DNA of 12,653 nucleotides from an uncultured Syntrophobacteraceae bacterium (GTDB taxonomy: Bacteria > Desulfobacterota > Syntrophobacteria > Syntrophobacterales > Syntrophobacteraceae), in assembly GCA_937889795.1 (NCBI GenBank), contig CALBZH010000627.1, positions 1-12,653 on the forward strand, read 5' to 3'. The notes under the pieces are model-generated. The model made no database searches. It was not told the DNA's origin and was given only the letters and a program-made list of their open reading frames with translations. Shown piece by piece: positions 1-7,096 of this stretch. Each line of letters starts with the position of its first letter. Position 1 is the first letter of the stretch. A program made the position numbers and the translations under genes.

Positions 1-340
1 AACGGGTGCCGGGATCGCCGCGGCGCAAATGGTTGTCAACAGGGGGGCCAGAGTCGTCATCACGGGTCTCGTCGGCCCCAAGGCCCTTCAGGTCCTGAAT
101 GCAGCCGGCGTCCAGATCGTGTCGGTTCCCGAGGTAACGGCACGCCAGGCCCTCGAAGATTTCAGAACTGGACGAGCCCATACCGGCACACAGGTGGTCG
201 ACGACGTGCCGCCCATGGGATGGGGACGAGGGATGGGACGGGGACAGGGACGAGGCGGCTGTGGAAGGGGTATGGGCCGAGGGAAGGGCGGCGGCATGGG
301 CGGCGGCATGGGCTCTGGAAGGGGAAGAGGGAGAGCGTGA
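1..340 (+). CDS. NifX/NifB-type dinitrogenase iron-molybdenum cofactor family protein, 5'-truncated
   Basis: This is the 3' part of a gene that starts before the window; the reading frame is open from base 2. The first visible residues (TGAGIAAAQMVVNRGARVVI) and the following GLVGPKALQVLNAAGVQI and ALEDFRTG segments are typical of the small dinitrogenase iron-molybdenum cofactor (PF02579) family. Members bind Fe-S or metal clusters, and in Desulfobacterota they are often found away from nitrogenase genes. After VDDVPPMG the protein runs into a low-complexity tail of about 41 residues, made of roughly half glycine plus Arg, five Met and one Cys. Such tails recur in this family and may bind metal, which is inference. 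The stop TGA (338-340) overlaps the ATG of the radical SAM gene (TGATG), so the two are probably translationally coupled. The true start and full length cannot be seen. The family call is fairly sure; the substrate or partner is unknown. Confidence 0.8.
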   Translation, partial: TGAGIAAAQMVVNRGARVVITGLVGPKALQVLNAAGVQIVSVPEVTARQALEDFRTGRAHTGTQVVDDVPPMGWGRGMGRGQGRGGCGRGMGRGKGGGMGGGMGSGRGRGRA

Positions 341-1323
341 TGATCGCTTTTGGTCCGGCTCCGTCCCGCCGACTCGGGAGGAGTCTCGGTATCAACAACA
401 TCCCGGCCAAAACCTGCACCTACTCGTGCGTTTACTGCCAGCTGGGCCGAACACCGGCGCTGCAGACGGCAGTCCGGTATTATTTCCCTCCTGCCCGGAT
501 CATCCAGGAAGTGTGGCAGCGAGCCTCCTGCTTGTGCGAGCTCGGCCAGCACGTGGATTATCTGACCGTTGTGCCCGACGGCGAGCCGACCCTGGACCGG
601 AGACTAGGCGAGACGCTGCGTCTCCTGAAACGGAACTTCAGAGTCAAGACCGCCGTGATCACCAACGGCTCCCTTCTCTGGCGTGAGGATGTCCGCGAAG
701 CTCTAAGCACGTGCGACTGGCTCTCCATCAAGGTGGATGCGTGCACGGAAGCAACATGGCGAAAGATCAACCGTCCTCACCCCCATTTGGAGCTGGAACG
801 AATCCTGGAGGGGATTCTCCAAATGGCGGGGGATTTCGACGGCGAGCTTGTCACGGAAACGATGCTCATCCGCGGGGTCAATGACGGCGAAAGCGACGTC
901 GGCGCCCTCGCGGAGGTCCTCTCCGTCTTGCAGCCCGCAACAGCCTACCTGGCTGTCCCGACTCGCCCGCCGGCTGAAAGGTGGGTGCAGGCTCCGGAGG
1001 AAGCGGTCGTCAACGGAGTCTTTCAACGTCTCAGCAGTCGACTGCCACGGGTGGAGCTGCTCACGGGCTTCGAGGGATCTGATTTCGGCTACTCAGGAAA
1101 CCCGGAGCAGGATCTCTTGAGCCTCGCCTCGGTACATCCGCTTCGCGAGGACGCGGCAAACGAGTGGCTGAAGAACGCGGGGGCCGACTGGTCGCTGCTT
1201 TCCACGCTCCTTCGTGAAGGTCGGATGGTTGAGCTGGAATACAACGGCAGGAAGTTCTACCTCCGCAACCTCCATCAGGAGCCGAAGCACGCAGCTCTTT
1301 CCGTCGCTGCGGGAGAAGAATGA
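340..1323 (+). CDS. Radical SAM protein, COG0731 (wyosine-synthesis-like) family
   Basis: The product is 327 aa. I chose ATG 340 because it overlaps the upstream stop (TGATG) and follows a purine-rich GGAAGAGGGAGAG stretch. An upstream in-frame ATG at 220 would only add residues overlapping the Gly-rich tail of the previous gene. The radical SAM [4Fe-4S] motif CTYSCVYC lies at residues 26-33 (CxxxCxxC), after SLGINNIPAKT. A VVPDGEPTLD segment (about 77-86) and AVITNGSLL (about 105-113) are conserved strand motifs of COG0731-type enzymes. The C-terminal 50 residues (WSLLSTLLREGRMVELEYNG) look like a winged-helix domain. The gene sits between a NifX-like and an Mrp-like gene and overlaps the latter by 4 bases (ATGA), so a role in metal-cofactor or Fe-S assembly is inferred. 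The reaction is not known; the name 'wyosine-like' describes homology only. Confidence 0.85.
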   Translation: MIAFGPAPSRRLGRSLGINNIPAKTCTYSCVYCQLGRTPALQTAVRYYFPPARIIQEVWQRASCLCELGQHVDYLTVVPDGEPTLDRRLGETLRLLKRNFRVKTAVITNGSLLWREDVREALSTCDWLSIKVDACTEATWRKINRPHPHLELERILEGILQMAGDFDGELVTETMLIRGVNDGESDVGALAEVLSVLQPATAYLAVPTRPPAERWVQAPEEAVVNGVFQRLSSRLPRVELLTGFEGSDFGYSGNPEQDLLSLASVHPLREDAANEWLKNAGADWSLLSTLLREGRMVELEYNGRKFYLRNLHQEPKHAALSVAAGEE

Positions 1324-2375
1324 AGAGAATGGCTAGCAAAAGCGCGATTTGGGATGCCTTGAGACGAGTCCACGATCCCGAGCTCAAGAAGAGCCTGGTC
1401 GATCTGCAGATGGTGCGTGACGTTGTGATCCGCGATCAGGACGTGCGGGTGACCCTGGCCCTGACCACTCTCGGCTGTCCCATGAAGCAGCGGATCGTCA
1501 AGGAGGTGAAAGAAGCCGTCAAAGCCATCGAAGGCGTCGACACCGTGGAAGTCGATCTCACCGCCATGACGCGCGAGGAGCTTGACCGCTTGTTCCCGAA
1601 GCATCCCTTGAAAGGAATCGACAAGGTATCCCGATTCCTCGCCGTGGCAAGCGGCAAGGGAGGCGTGGGCAAGACGACGGTCGCCATCAACCTGGCGCTG
1701 GCTTTGAGCCGGGAGGGACTGCGCGTCGGCCTGCTCGACGCGGATGTTTATGGGCCAAGCATTCCGGTCATGCTGGCGCTTTCGGAGCGCCCGAGGTCGG
1801 AAGCGGGGATGATCCTGCCCCTCGAGAAGCTCGATCTCAAGGTCATGTCTTTTGGCTTCTTCCTCGGGGAGAGCCAGCCCCTGATCTGGCGCGGGCCGCT
1901 CGTGGCCAAGACCATCAAGCAGTTCCTCGATGACGTCATGTGGGGCCACCTCGACTTCTTGGTAGTCGATCTTCCGCCCGGGACCGGCGACCCGTCCATC
2001 ACGATCGCCCAGGCCATCCCGGCCACTTCCGCGGTCATCGTCACGACACCCCAGGAGGTGGCTCTCGCCGATGTTCGGAAGGCGATCGAGATGTTCCGGG
2101 AAATGCATGTGCGGATCAGTGGCCTCGTCGAGAACATGTCGTATTTCCAGTGCGAGCATTCGAGCGAGAAAATATACTTGTTTGGCGCTGGCGGGGGAGA
2201 GACCCTGAGCCGGGAGACCGGAATTCCGCTGTTGGGATCCATCCCGATCGACATCGAGCTCCGCAAAGGGGGCGACGCCGGACTTCCCGTGGTGGTTGGC
2301 CATCCCGAATCGGAATCCAGCCGCATTTTTCAGGAAATCGCCCGCAAGCTCAGCACCTCCGGGGCCTCAGGCTGA
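1320..2375 (+). CDS. mrp: Mrp/ApbC-type Fe-S carrier P-loop ATPase with N-terminal MIP18 (DUF59) domain
   Basis: The product is 351 aa. ATG 1320 overlaps the radical SAM stop (ATGA) and has GGGAGAAG just upstream; a second ATG at 1329 is possible. Residues 5-90 form a MIP18/DUF59-like domain (LRRVHDPELKKSLVDLQMV, with LTTLGCP around Cys53). The ATPase part begins near residue 105 with the deviant Walker A SGKGGVGKTT (111-120), continues with LLDADVYGPS (138-147) and DLPPGTGD (217-224), and ends in a typical Mrp tail (GIPLLGSIPIDIELR). The family loads and transfers [4Fe-4S] clusters in the cytoplasm through a C-terminal CxxC. Here the site reads ENMSYFQCEHSS: Cys278 is kept but the second Cys is Ser281 (codon TCG). 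Either the cluster mode differs or the protein works as a heterodimer. No rho-independent terminator is evident after the stop; the sulfotransferase gene converges with a 13-bp gap. Confidence 0.93.
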   Translation: MKRMASKSAIWDALRRVHDPELKKSLVDLQMVRDVVIRDQDVRVTLALTTLGCPMKQRIVKEVKEAVKAIEGVDTVEVDLTAMTREELDRLFPKHPLKGIDKVSRFLAVASGKGGVGKTTVAINLALALSREGLRVGLLDADVYGPSIPVMLALSERPRSEAGMILPLEKLDLKVMSFGFFLGESQPLIWRGPLVAKTIKQFLDDVMWGHLDFLVVDLPPGTGDPSITIAQAIPATSAVIVTTPQEVALADVRKAIEMFREMHVRISGLVENMSYFQCEHSSEKIYLFGAGGGETLSRETGIPLLGSIPIDIELRKGGDAGLPVVVGHPESESSRIFQEIARKLSTSGASG

Positions 2376-2388
2376 ATTGATTAGTGGA

Positions 2389-3252
2389 TCACACGAAAGA
2401 TATTCCTGTCATGTCAAACAGATCCTGTAAATCCGAAGAATATCGCTCCAAAAGCCGTTCTCGAGTTTCTCTTGATAGCGGAAGGACATTTGTAACATTA
2501 ACTTTTTCTAGCAACTTTAAACATTGCTTTCTTGTCCTTCTAAAACGGTTTAATTTGTTTGTTACATAGTACTGAATGCCAGGATACCGTGCCGTTACGT
2601 TACCACTGTTTGTTTTCGCATCAAGGTTTGGAGAAAATTCTGAATCAATTCCTAGAAATCGACATATATCTCTCGTGTATTTCAGGCGATTGACAATAAA
2701 ATCTTCAAATTTAATTATATGAAATCTGTCTCTTGAAAATATTTTAAAGTAACGCTTCAATTGATCTCCATATAGTCCTGATCTAAAATATAGAGAATTA
2801 TAGAAGTAATGAGGGCACTGTTCCATAAATTGGATCGAATTGTACCTCCCTTCTTCTGCTTCCAGTGCGCGCTCAAACGTCTTGATGTATTCATATCCAC
2901 GTCTTCGCATCCAATGATAAAGAGAATAGGCTCTGTCTGCTGGATTGCGTAAAATGACTACAAATTTTGAATCAGGAAACAGTGCCTTCAAGACTCTTGC
3001 AGTGGTAGGGTCTGATAAATAAGCATGAGATGCTTCGCCCCTAATGGGCTCATCAGATACTGCGTCGTATAATTCAAAGTAATCAATGGGGTTATTTACC
3101 AACTGAAATTGCTTACAGAAGAAAGTCGGTTCCTTAATCCTAGTCAAGAATATTTCTGGATGCAGCCTTAGGAGGTGCCACAGGTATGTGGTACCTGATC
3201 TTCCTGCGCCGAGTATGAAAAAATTAGGCTTATTTGTATGTGAAGGAATCAT
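2389..3252 (-). CDS. PAPS-dependent sulfotransferase family protein
   Basis: The product is 287 aa from ATG 3252, which has TAGGA seven bases upstream. A TTG two codons earlier (3258) is in frame but less likely. The N-terminal FFILGAGRSGTTYLWHLLRL (residues 11-30) is the 5'-phosphosulfate-binding loop of 3'-phosphoadenylyl sulfate sulfotransferases. FVVILRNPADRAYSLYHW (97-114) is the 3'-phosphate-binding segment, with Arg102 and Ser110 in the expected places. KEPTFF at 40-45 is also typical. There is no signal peptide or membrane segment, so the enzyme is probably cytosolic. The acceptor (polysaccharide, lipid or small molecule) cannot be told. Base composition is visibly AT-rich with codons such as ATA, TTA and AAT, unlike the GC-rich genes around it. 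It lies between an intact mrp and a leftover of a second mrp 3' end, which suggests recent acquisition. It runs opposite to both. Confidence 0.88.
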   Translation of the reverse strand: MIPSHTNKPNFFILGAGRSGTTYLWHLLRLHPEIFLTRIKEPTFFCKQFQLVNNPIDYFELYDAVSDEPIRGEASHAYLSDPTTARVLKALFPDSKFVVILRNPADRAYSLYHWMRRRGYEYIKTFERALEAEEGRYNSIQFMEQCPHYFYNSLYFRSGLYGDQLKRYFKIFSRDRFHIIKFEDFIVNRLKYTRDICRFLGIDSEFSPNLDAKTNSGNVTARYPGIQYYVTNKLNRFRRTRKQCLKLLEKVNVTNVLPLSRETRERLLERYSSDLQDLFDMTGISFV

Positions 3253-3267
3253 ATTCAAATCCTAGAG

Positions 3268-3405
3268 GAGATATCCATCGACATCGAGCGCCAAGAAGGG
3301 AGCGATGCCGGAATTCCGGTGTTGATGAGCCAACCCGGATCGGAAACGAGCCGCACTTTCCAGAAAATGGCCCGCAAGTTCGTCACACCGTCCCATCAAG
3401 CATGA
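3268..3405 (+). pseudogene. Remnant of a second mrp-like gene (C-terminal about 45 codons)
   Basis: Reading gag ata tcc atc gac atc gag from 3268 gives EISIDIERQEGSDAGIPV, then LMSQPGSETSRTFQKMARKF, ending at TGA 3403-3405. This lines up residue for residue with the end of the intact Mrp upstream (GSIPIDIELRKGGDAGLPV, then VVGHPESESSRIFQEIARKL), with the same length to within one or two residues. The preserved frame and conservative changes indicate the 3' end of a diverged paralogue rather than a recent copy. The frame is blocked upstream by TGA at 3241 and there is no Walker motif, so it cannot be functional. The similarity breaks off within about 20 bases of the sulfotransferase start codon. 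The simplest reading is that a tandem mrp pair once stood here and most of the second gene was replaced by, or lost with the arrival of, the sulfotransferase gene. Confidence 0.8.
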
Positions 3406-3493
3406 CCCAGCTTGAACCGACCTCTTCTCTCAGCCCAGGGGGCCTCCGAGCTGGTAGGCCTGTCCATCTCCGGCTCGCGCCTACAAACCGCTC

Positions 3494-4585
3494 TTATGAA
3501 TCAGTCAGGGGGAGCTCAATCCAGAATCGAGCGCCCTCCCCTTCCGTGCTATCCACCCGAATGACTCCACCGTAATCCTGCACGATGCCGTAGCTGATGG
3601 AGAGGCCGAGGCCGGTGCCCTGTCCGACCTCTTTGGTCGTGAAGAACGGCTCAAAAATCTTGCCCCGTACCCGTTCCGGAATCCCGCACCCCGAGTCCGA
3701 GATCTCGATCGTTACCGTACCCTTCTCGGAATACGTCTTGAGCCGGATCTCCTTCCGAGCCCCACGCTCGTCGCCGCGCTCGCACTTCTCCACGATGGCG
3801 TCCCGTGCGTTGATAAGCAGGTTGATGAAAACCTGCTCCATCCGATTGGCGTCGGCCATAACCCGGGGCAGAGCCCCATCCAGCTCCTTGACCACCTGAA
3901 TTTCGTTGAGCTTGAACTGTTGCGCAAACATCTCGTGAGCCCGCATCAAAGCATCGTTCACGGCCACCGGCTCCCGGCCGACGCCGGCTTTGCGCCCGAA
4001 CTCCCTTAGATGATTGATTATCTTTGCAGCCCTGTCGACGTGACTGTCGATTTCCTGGAGCATGGTGCATAGGATGTCTTCCCGGATGGGATCGGACTGT
4101 TGAACCTTCTTCATCAGAAAGCGGCTGGCCGCCTTGATCACCGCCAGTGGCTGATTGAGCTCGTGAGCGACCCCCGCCGACATCTCTCCCAGAGTGGCCA
4201 TCTTCCCGGCTTGTATCAACTGCTGTTCCGTCATGAGCCGTTCGGTGATATCGCTCGCGACCACGAGCAGCGCGTCTCGATCCAGGTATGAGGAGGGAGA
4301 GATGTGTAGATTGACATAAAACACATCCTCGCTTTTGGTCATCTGCTTGACTTGACTCAGAATGCCGGCCTTTCGCAGCACCCTCGAATAGTATTTGTTG
4401 TCTTCGACGCTAAACAAGTCCATAAGACTAATCCCGAGGAGCTCTTCCTTGGCATACCCATACATGACAAGGGCTGTCTTGTTGCAGTCGAATATTCTTA
4501 ACGTATAATTGTCAACGATAAATACAGCGTTTGGGATGTTGTTAAAGATTGCCTTATACTTTCCTTCCGACAAAGGCATTTTCAT
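3494..4585 (-). CDS. Soluble PAS-domain sensor histidine kinase (orphan)
   Basis: The product is 363 aa from ATG 4585, which is preceded by AAAGAG at a workable distance. A GTG at 4648 would add 21 unremarkable residues and has no visible ribosome-binding site; this choice is uncertain. Residues about 8-115 form a PAS domain ([33 protein letters not shown], ending VVASDITER). The dimerisation/phosphoacceptor segment is [20 protein letters not shown] with His141. The ATPase domain has the N box [11 protein letters not shown] (Asn255/Asn259), G1 box DSGCGIP (297-303), F box FEPFFTTK (311-318) and G2 box [10 protein letters not shown] (321-330). No transmembrane segment is seen, so sensing is probably cytoplasmic. 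The HELNQPL form of the H box is common in NtrB/DctB-like kinases. No response regulator lies next to it in the window. Its gene is transcribed away from the metF terminator hairpins. Confidence 0.9.
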   Translation of the reverse strand: MKMPLSEGKYKAIFNNIPNAVFIVDNYTLRIFDCNKTALVMYGYAKEELLGISLMDLFSVEDNKYYSRVLRKAGILSQVKQMTKSEDVFYVNLHISPSSYLDRDALLVVASDITERLMTEQQLIQAGKMATLGEMSAGVAHELNQPLAVIKAASRFLMKKVQQSDPIREDILCTMLQEIDSHVDRAAKIINHLREFGRKAGVGREPVAVNDALMRAHEMFAQQFKLNEIQVVKELDGALPRVMADANRMEQVFINLLINARDAIVEKCERGDERGARKEIRLKTYSEKGTVTIEISDSGCGIPERVRGKIFEPFFTTKEVGQGTGLGLSISYGIVQDYGGVIRVDSTEGEGARFWIELPLTDS

Positions 4586-4786
4586 ATTTGAACTCTTTGA
4601 TTGGGTCAAGTCAAGGCTCACGTCCAAAACAGACTTACGGTCACCCACTGATCAATCGACCACAACTGAAAGTTGCGCAGGAATAAAAGGTGAGAGGTTT
4701 GCAGGAGAAGCCAAGATCAGAAAGGCGGAGCACCCTTTCTCCACGGTGAGGAGCCGCACGCCGATCGAAAAGCTCCAGATCATCCG

Positions 4787-4830
4787 GAGTGAAGCAAAAA
4801 GCTCCCCGAGGGGAGCCTTTTGCTTCACTC
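4787..4830 (-). terminator. 44-nt near-perfect hairpin, probable (bidirectional) rho-independent terminator of the hdrA-mvhD-metV-metF unit
   Basis: The 21-base arms GAGTGAAGCAAAA.GCTCCCC and their reverse complement flank a GA dinucleotide with one mismatch. Read on the minus strand, the core is GGCTCCCC TC GGGGAGC followed by TTTTT, with AAAA before the stem, which is the classic terminator layout. In practice a four-base loop would form by opening one pair. It is about 207 bases downstream of the metF stop. The plus strand has CTTTT after the stem, so it could work both ways. The unusual length of the outer stem (GAGTGAAGC/GCTTCACTC) also fits a dispersed palindromic repeat. Confidence 0.65.
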
Positions 4831-4899
4831 TTCCGCGCAAGGGCGAGAGGTCTATTTCTGTCCTGGGTCGAGCAAATCTGCCTCACAGCCATTCTGAAA

Positions 4900-4930
4900 G
4901 CCCCCCGCTCCAGCGTTTCGAGCGGAGGGC
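4900..4930 (-). terminator. GC-rich hairpin downstream of metF, possible terminator
   Basis: An 11-base stem GCCCTCCGCTC/GAGCGGGGGGC (minus-strand reading, one mismatch) closes a nine-base loop and is followed by TTTCAG. It is 107 bases past the metF stop. The T tract is weak, so it may be a first, leaky terminator or an mRNA-stabilising stem ahead of the stronger hairpin at 4787-4830. Confidence 0.4.
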
Positions 4931-5036
4931 AACAACCAAGCACCTCGACTGTCGGCAAACAAGGTTTTCTGTGAACGGATCCCTTTTACGGGTCCAGGTC
5001 CATCGGCCTGGAAGCCGCGTTTCGGCCCGCCTCTGC

Positions 5037-5960
5037 CTAGAATTGAGGCCTGGGCAGCAATCCAGCCCGTTCCATGATCTCAGGCACCTTCTGCTCCCAT
5101 TCGATGGCCATGATGTGGAAGCCACTGACACCCTTGACCTCTTTCAGGCGCTGGATGTCCTCGACGCACATCTTGATTCCCTCTTCCGCCTGCTTTTCCT
5201 TGGGAACTCCAGCAAGACGTTTGATCACGTCATCGGGAACATCCATTCCCGGGACCTTGTTTTTCATGTATTTGGCCATGCCGACGGACTTCATGGGGGT
5301 GATGCCGGCCATGATGTACACCTTCTCATGCAGGCCCCGCTCCCGGACTCCTTCCATCCACTTCTCGAACTTGTCGATGTTGTAGATGCATTGGGTCTGG
5401 ATGAAGTCGGCCCCCGCTTTCACCTTCTTGGCCAGTCGCGACACGCGAAGCTCAAACGGGTCGGCAAAGGGATTGGCGGCGGCACCGACGAACATCTTGG
5501 GAGGGCCATCGATCTTTTCCCCGCCCTGAAACTTGCCTTGATCTCTCATGGTCGTGACCATTTCGACGAACTGGACGGAGTCGATGTCGTGCACGTTGGC
5601 GGCCATGGGGTGGTCGCCAAAGCTCGGATGGTCACCGGAGAGGCACAGCATCGTATCGATGCCATGCGAATAAGCCCCGATGATGTCGCTTTGCATGGCC
5701 AAGCGGTTCCGGTCTCTCGTGACCATCTGCAGCAGCGGGGTGATCCCCATCTGCTTGATCAAGATGCAAGCCGCGAGGCTCGACATCCGAACCATGGCCG
5801 TCTGGTTGTCGGTGACGTTGACGGCGTCGACGTAACCTTTCAACAGTTGTGCTTTCTCCCTGACTTTGTCGGGCAGTGCGCCGCGCGGGGGACCGCACTC
5901 CGAGGTCACAGCCAGTTGTCCCGATGCCAGAATCTTTTCCAGTATGCTGTCGGTCTTCAT
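5037..5960 (-). CDS. metF: 5,10-methylenetetrahydrofolate reductase, MetF
   Basis: The product is 307 aa, a usual length for bacterial MetF (PF02219 TIM barrel with FAD). ATG 5960 overlaps the metV stop (ATGA) and has GAGAGAGGATC upstream; longer in-frame starts would run far into metV. Features seen are TSECGPPRG near the N-terminus (Glu21 at the place of the folate/flavin-site glutamate), VNVTDNQTA (48-56), ITPLLQMVTRDRNR (73-86), LCLSGDHPSFGDHP (105-118, with Asp110 at the folate-site aspartate) and AGADFIQTQCIY (182-193). It converts methylene-tetrahydrofolate to methyl-tetrahydrofolate (or the reverse) in the methyl branch of the Wood-Ljungdahl pathway. With MetV, MvhD and HdrA encoded just upstream, it is inferred to take electrons through that complex rather than directly from NAD(P)H. 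It is the last gene of the unit, with terminator-like hairpins after it. Confidence 0.95.
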   Translation of the reverse strand: MKTDSILEKILASGQLAVTSECGPPRGALPDKVREKAQLLKGYVDAVNVTDNQTAMVRMSSLAACILIKQMGITPLLQMVTRDRNRLAMQSDIIGAYSHGIDTMLCLSGDHPSFGDHPMAANVHDIDSVQFVEMVTTMRDQGKFQGGEKIDGPPKMFVGAAANPFADPFELRVSRLAKKVKAGADFIQTQCIYNIDKFEKWMEGVRERGLHEKVYIMAGITPMKSVGMAKYMKNKVPGMDVPDDVIKRLAGVPKEKQAEEGIKMCVEDIQRLKEVKGVSGFHIMAIEWEQKVPEIMERAGLLPRPQF

Positions 5961-6625
5961 GATGCAAGATCCTCTCTCACGATTTTCCGGGGCCCACCGC
6001 CACGACCAGAGCGCCAATCCTTAGCGGGGATGTTCTCCTCATATTGATCCAGCTTTCCGAGGGCCTTCAGGCGGTCCCAGATCAGCTGCCAGGCGCAATC
6101 CGTATCCGAGCTCACCTCGCACTTGCCATTGGTCGAACCGCCGCAGGGGCCGTTCAGGATTTGCTTGGAGCACCGCGCCACGGGACAGACCCCTCCCGTC
6201 AAGCCAAGCACACAGTCCCCGCATCCCTGGCACCGTTCCGCCCATACCCCCTGTCGCTCGGAGGCTCCCATGAACTTGGTGTTCACGGCCGGGAAGACCG
6301 GCTTGTCCGTATAGCGTCGCGCAACTTCCTGCACCCCGCAGCCACAGGCCATGGAAAGCACCGCGTCGACCTTGTCGATCTGAGCGACAAGCTCTTCCAC
6401 ATACTCGGGATCGCACTGTCTTTCGAGAGTGATCTCCGTGATTTCGATGGGTTTTCCTTCCGCCTGGAATTGGAGCTTAAGCGCGGAAGCAAGGATGCCC
6501 ACTTCCTTGCGTCCCCCTGCGGCACACACGGTCACACACTCGTTGCAGCCGGCAAGGAGAATGCGCTGGAAGGGCCTCACGCACTCAACCAGTTCTTTCA
6601 TCGGTTTTTGTTCAGCAGTAATCAT
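5957..6625 (-). CDS. metV: Methylenetetrahydrofolate reductase C-terminal-domain protein, MetV
   Basis: The product is 222 aa. ATG 6625 follows GGGGAG at a rather long distance of about 11 bases. The protein is rich in cysteine: CNECVTVC (27-34), Cys71, MACGCG (92-97), then CQGCGDCVLGLTGGVCPVARC (132-152) leading to SKQILNGPCGGSTNGKCE (153-170). The last motif is the hallmark of the MTHFR_C domain (PF12225). MetV binds Fe-S clusters and forms a complex with MetF in acetogens such as Moorella, feeding it electrons. Here the MetV stop overlaps the MetF start by four bases, so the two subunits are probably made in equal amounts. The gene lies 54 bases after mvhD, and a hairpin overlaps the mvhD stop. 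It may pass electrons from MvhD/HdrA to MetF, as inferred from this gene order. No odd feature was noted. Confidence 0.92.
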   Translation of the reverse strand: MITAEQKPMKELVECVRPFQRILLAGCNECVTVCAAGGRKEVGILASALKLQFQAEGKPIEITEITLERQCDPEYVEELVAQIDKVDAVLSMACGCGVQEVARRYTDKPVFPAVNTKFMGASERQGVWAERCQGCGDCVLGLTGGVCPVARCSKQILNGPCGGSTNGKCEVSSDTDCAWQLIWDRLKALGKLDQYEENIPAKDWRSGRGGGPRKIVREDLAS

Positions 6626-6670
6626 TTCAGCTATGTCTCCCCTTCGTGGAAAACAGCCCGCATCCCGTAG

Positions 6671-6693
6671 GAGCCACCCCTAGGCGGCGGCTC
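6671..6693 (-). other. Intercistronic hairpin at the mvhD stop
   Basis: On the minus strand GAGCCGCC pairs with GGTGGCTC (8 bp, one G-U) around a seven-base loop containing the mvhD TAG stop. There is no T tract right after it, so it is more likely an mRNA-processing, stabilising or weak attenuating stem between mvhD and metV than a terminator. Confidence 0.4.
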
Positions 6694-7096
6694 TTGCGGG
6701 GTTGGGTCCCAACTTGCGGATCTTCTCCGTAAATTCAGAGGCGGTCTGAGCGAACCGCTCGCCCATGCCCGCAGACATCGAGAACATCTCGACGCGCTCT
6801 CCTCCAATGCCGATCTCGTCGAGCATCTTCTTGATGTACGCCACCCGTTTGGACGCCCGGACGTTTCCCGTATTGAAATGGCAGTCTCCCTCGAGACAGC
6901 CCGCCACGTACACGCCATCCGCACCCTTTTCGAGCGCCTTGAGGATGTGGATCATGTCCACTTTCCCGCTGCAGGGTACCCGAATAATCTTAACATTGGG
7001 AGGATAGGAAAGCCTCTTGCTGCCGGCCATGTCTGCAGCCGTATAAGCACAGTAGTGGCAACAGTAGGCGACAATCACCGGTTCGAAGTTCTCCAT
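6680..7096 (-). CDS. mvhD: MvhD-type [2Fe-2S] electron-transfer subunit (hydrogenase iron-sulfur subunit family)
   Basis: The product is 138 aa. I chose ATG 7096, which overlaps the hdrA stop (TGATG) and has AAAGGA seven bases upstream; a GTG one codon earlier (7099) is also possible. The MvhD motifs are all present: AYCCHYCAYTAADMAG (10-25), RVPCSGKVD (39-47) and VAGCLEGDCHFNTGNVRASKR (63-83). Cysteines 12, 13, 16, 42, 67 and 72 provide the cluster ligands of the family. In methanogens MvhD links the MvhAG hydrogenase to HdrA. In bacteria without MvhAG it serves as an adaptor between HdrA and other oxidoreductases. Its place between hdrA and metV suggests it connects HdrA to MetVF. The protein is soluble. 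Confidence 0.95.
   Translation of the reverse strand: MENFEPVIVAYCCHYCAYTAADMAGSKRLSYPPNVKIIRVPCSGKVDMIHILKALEKGADGVYVAGCLEGDCHFNTGNVRASKRVAYIKKMLDEIGIGGERVEMFSMSAGMGERFAQTASEFTEKIRKLGPNPARAAA

Larger units (their letters stand above)
4586..5036. other. Gene-free stretch between metF and the histidine kinase gene
   Basis: About 390-450 bases without a credible coding region; open frames here are short or antisense to metF. It holds three hairpins, at 4787-4830, 4900-4930 and 4993-5012 (TCCAGG/CCTGGA), between the end of metF and the kinase gene. The kinase promoter should lie in 4586-4790, but I see no clear -35/-10 pair or sigma-54 site. Confidence 0.6.

Noticed and set aside
4690..4720. 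Sigma-54-like TGGC..TGC upstream of the histidine kinase on the minus strand
   Set aside because: The spacing between the GG and GC elements is two bases too short for a working -24/-12 site.
4652..4840. A 62-codon minus-strand frame over the 44-nt palindrome
   Set aside because: The frame exists because of the palindrome; no ribosome-binding site or domain.
4509..6047. A 512-codon + strand open frame across metF and the intergenic region
   Set aside because: Its coding-like part is antisense to metF and the rest crosses the terminator hairpins; no recognisable protein.
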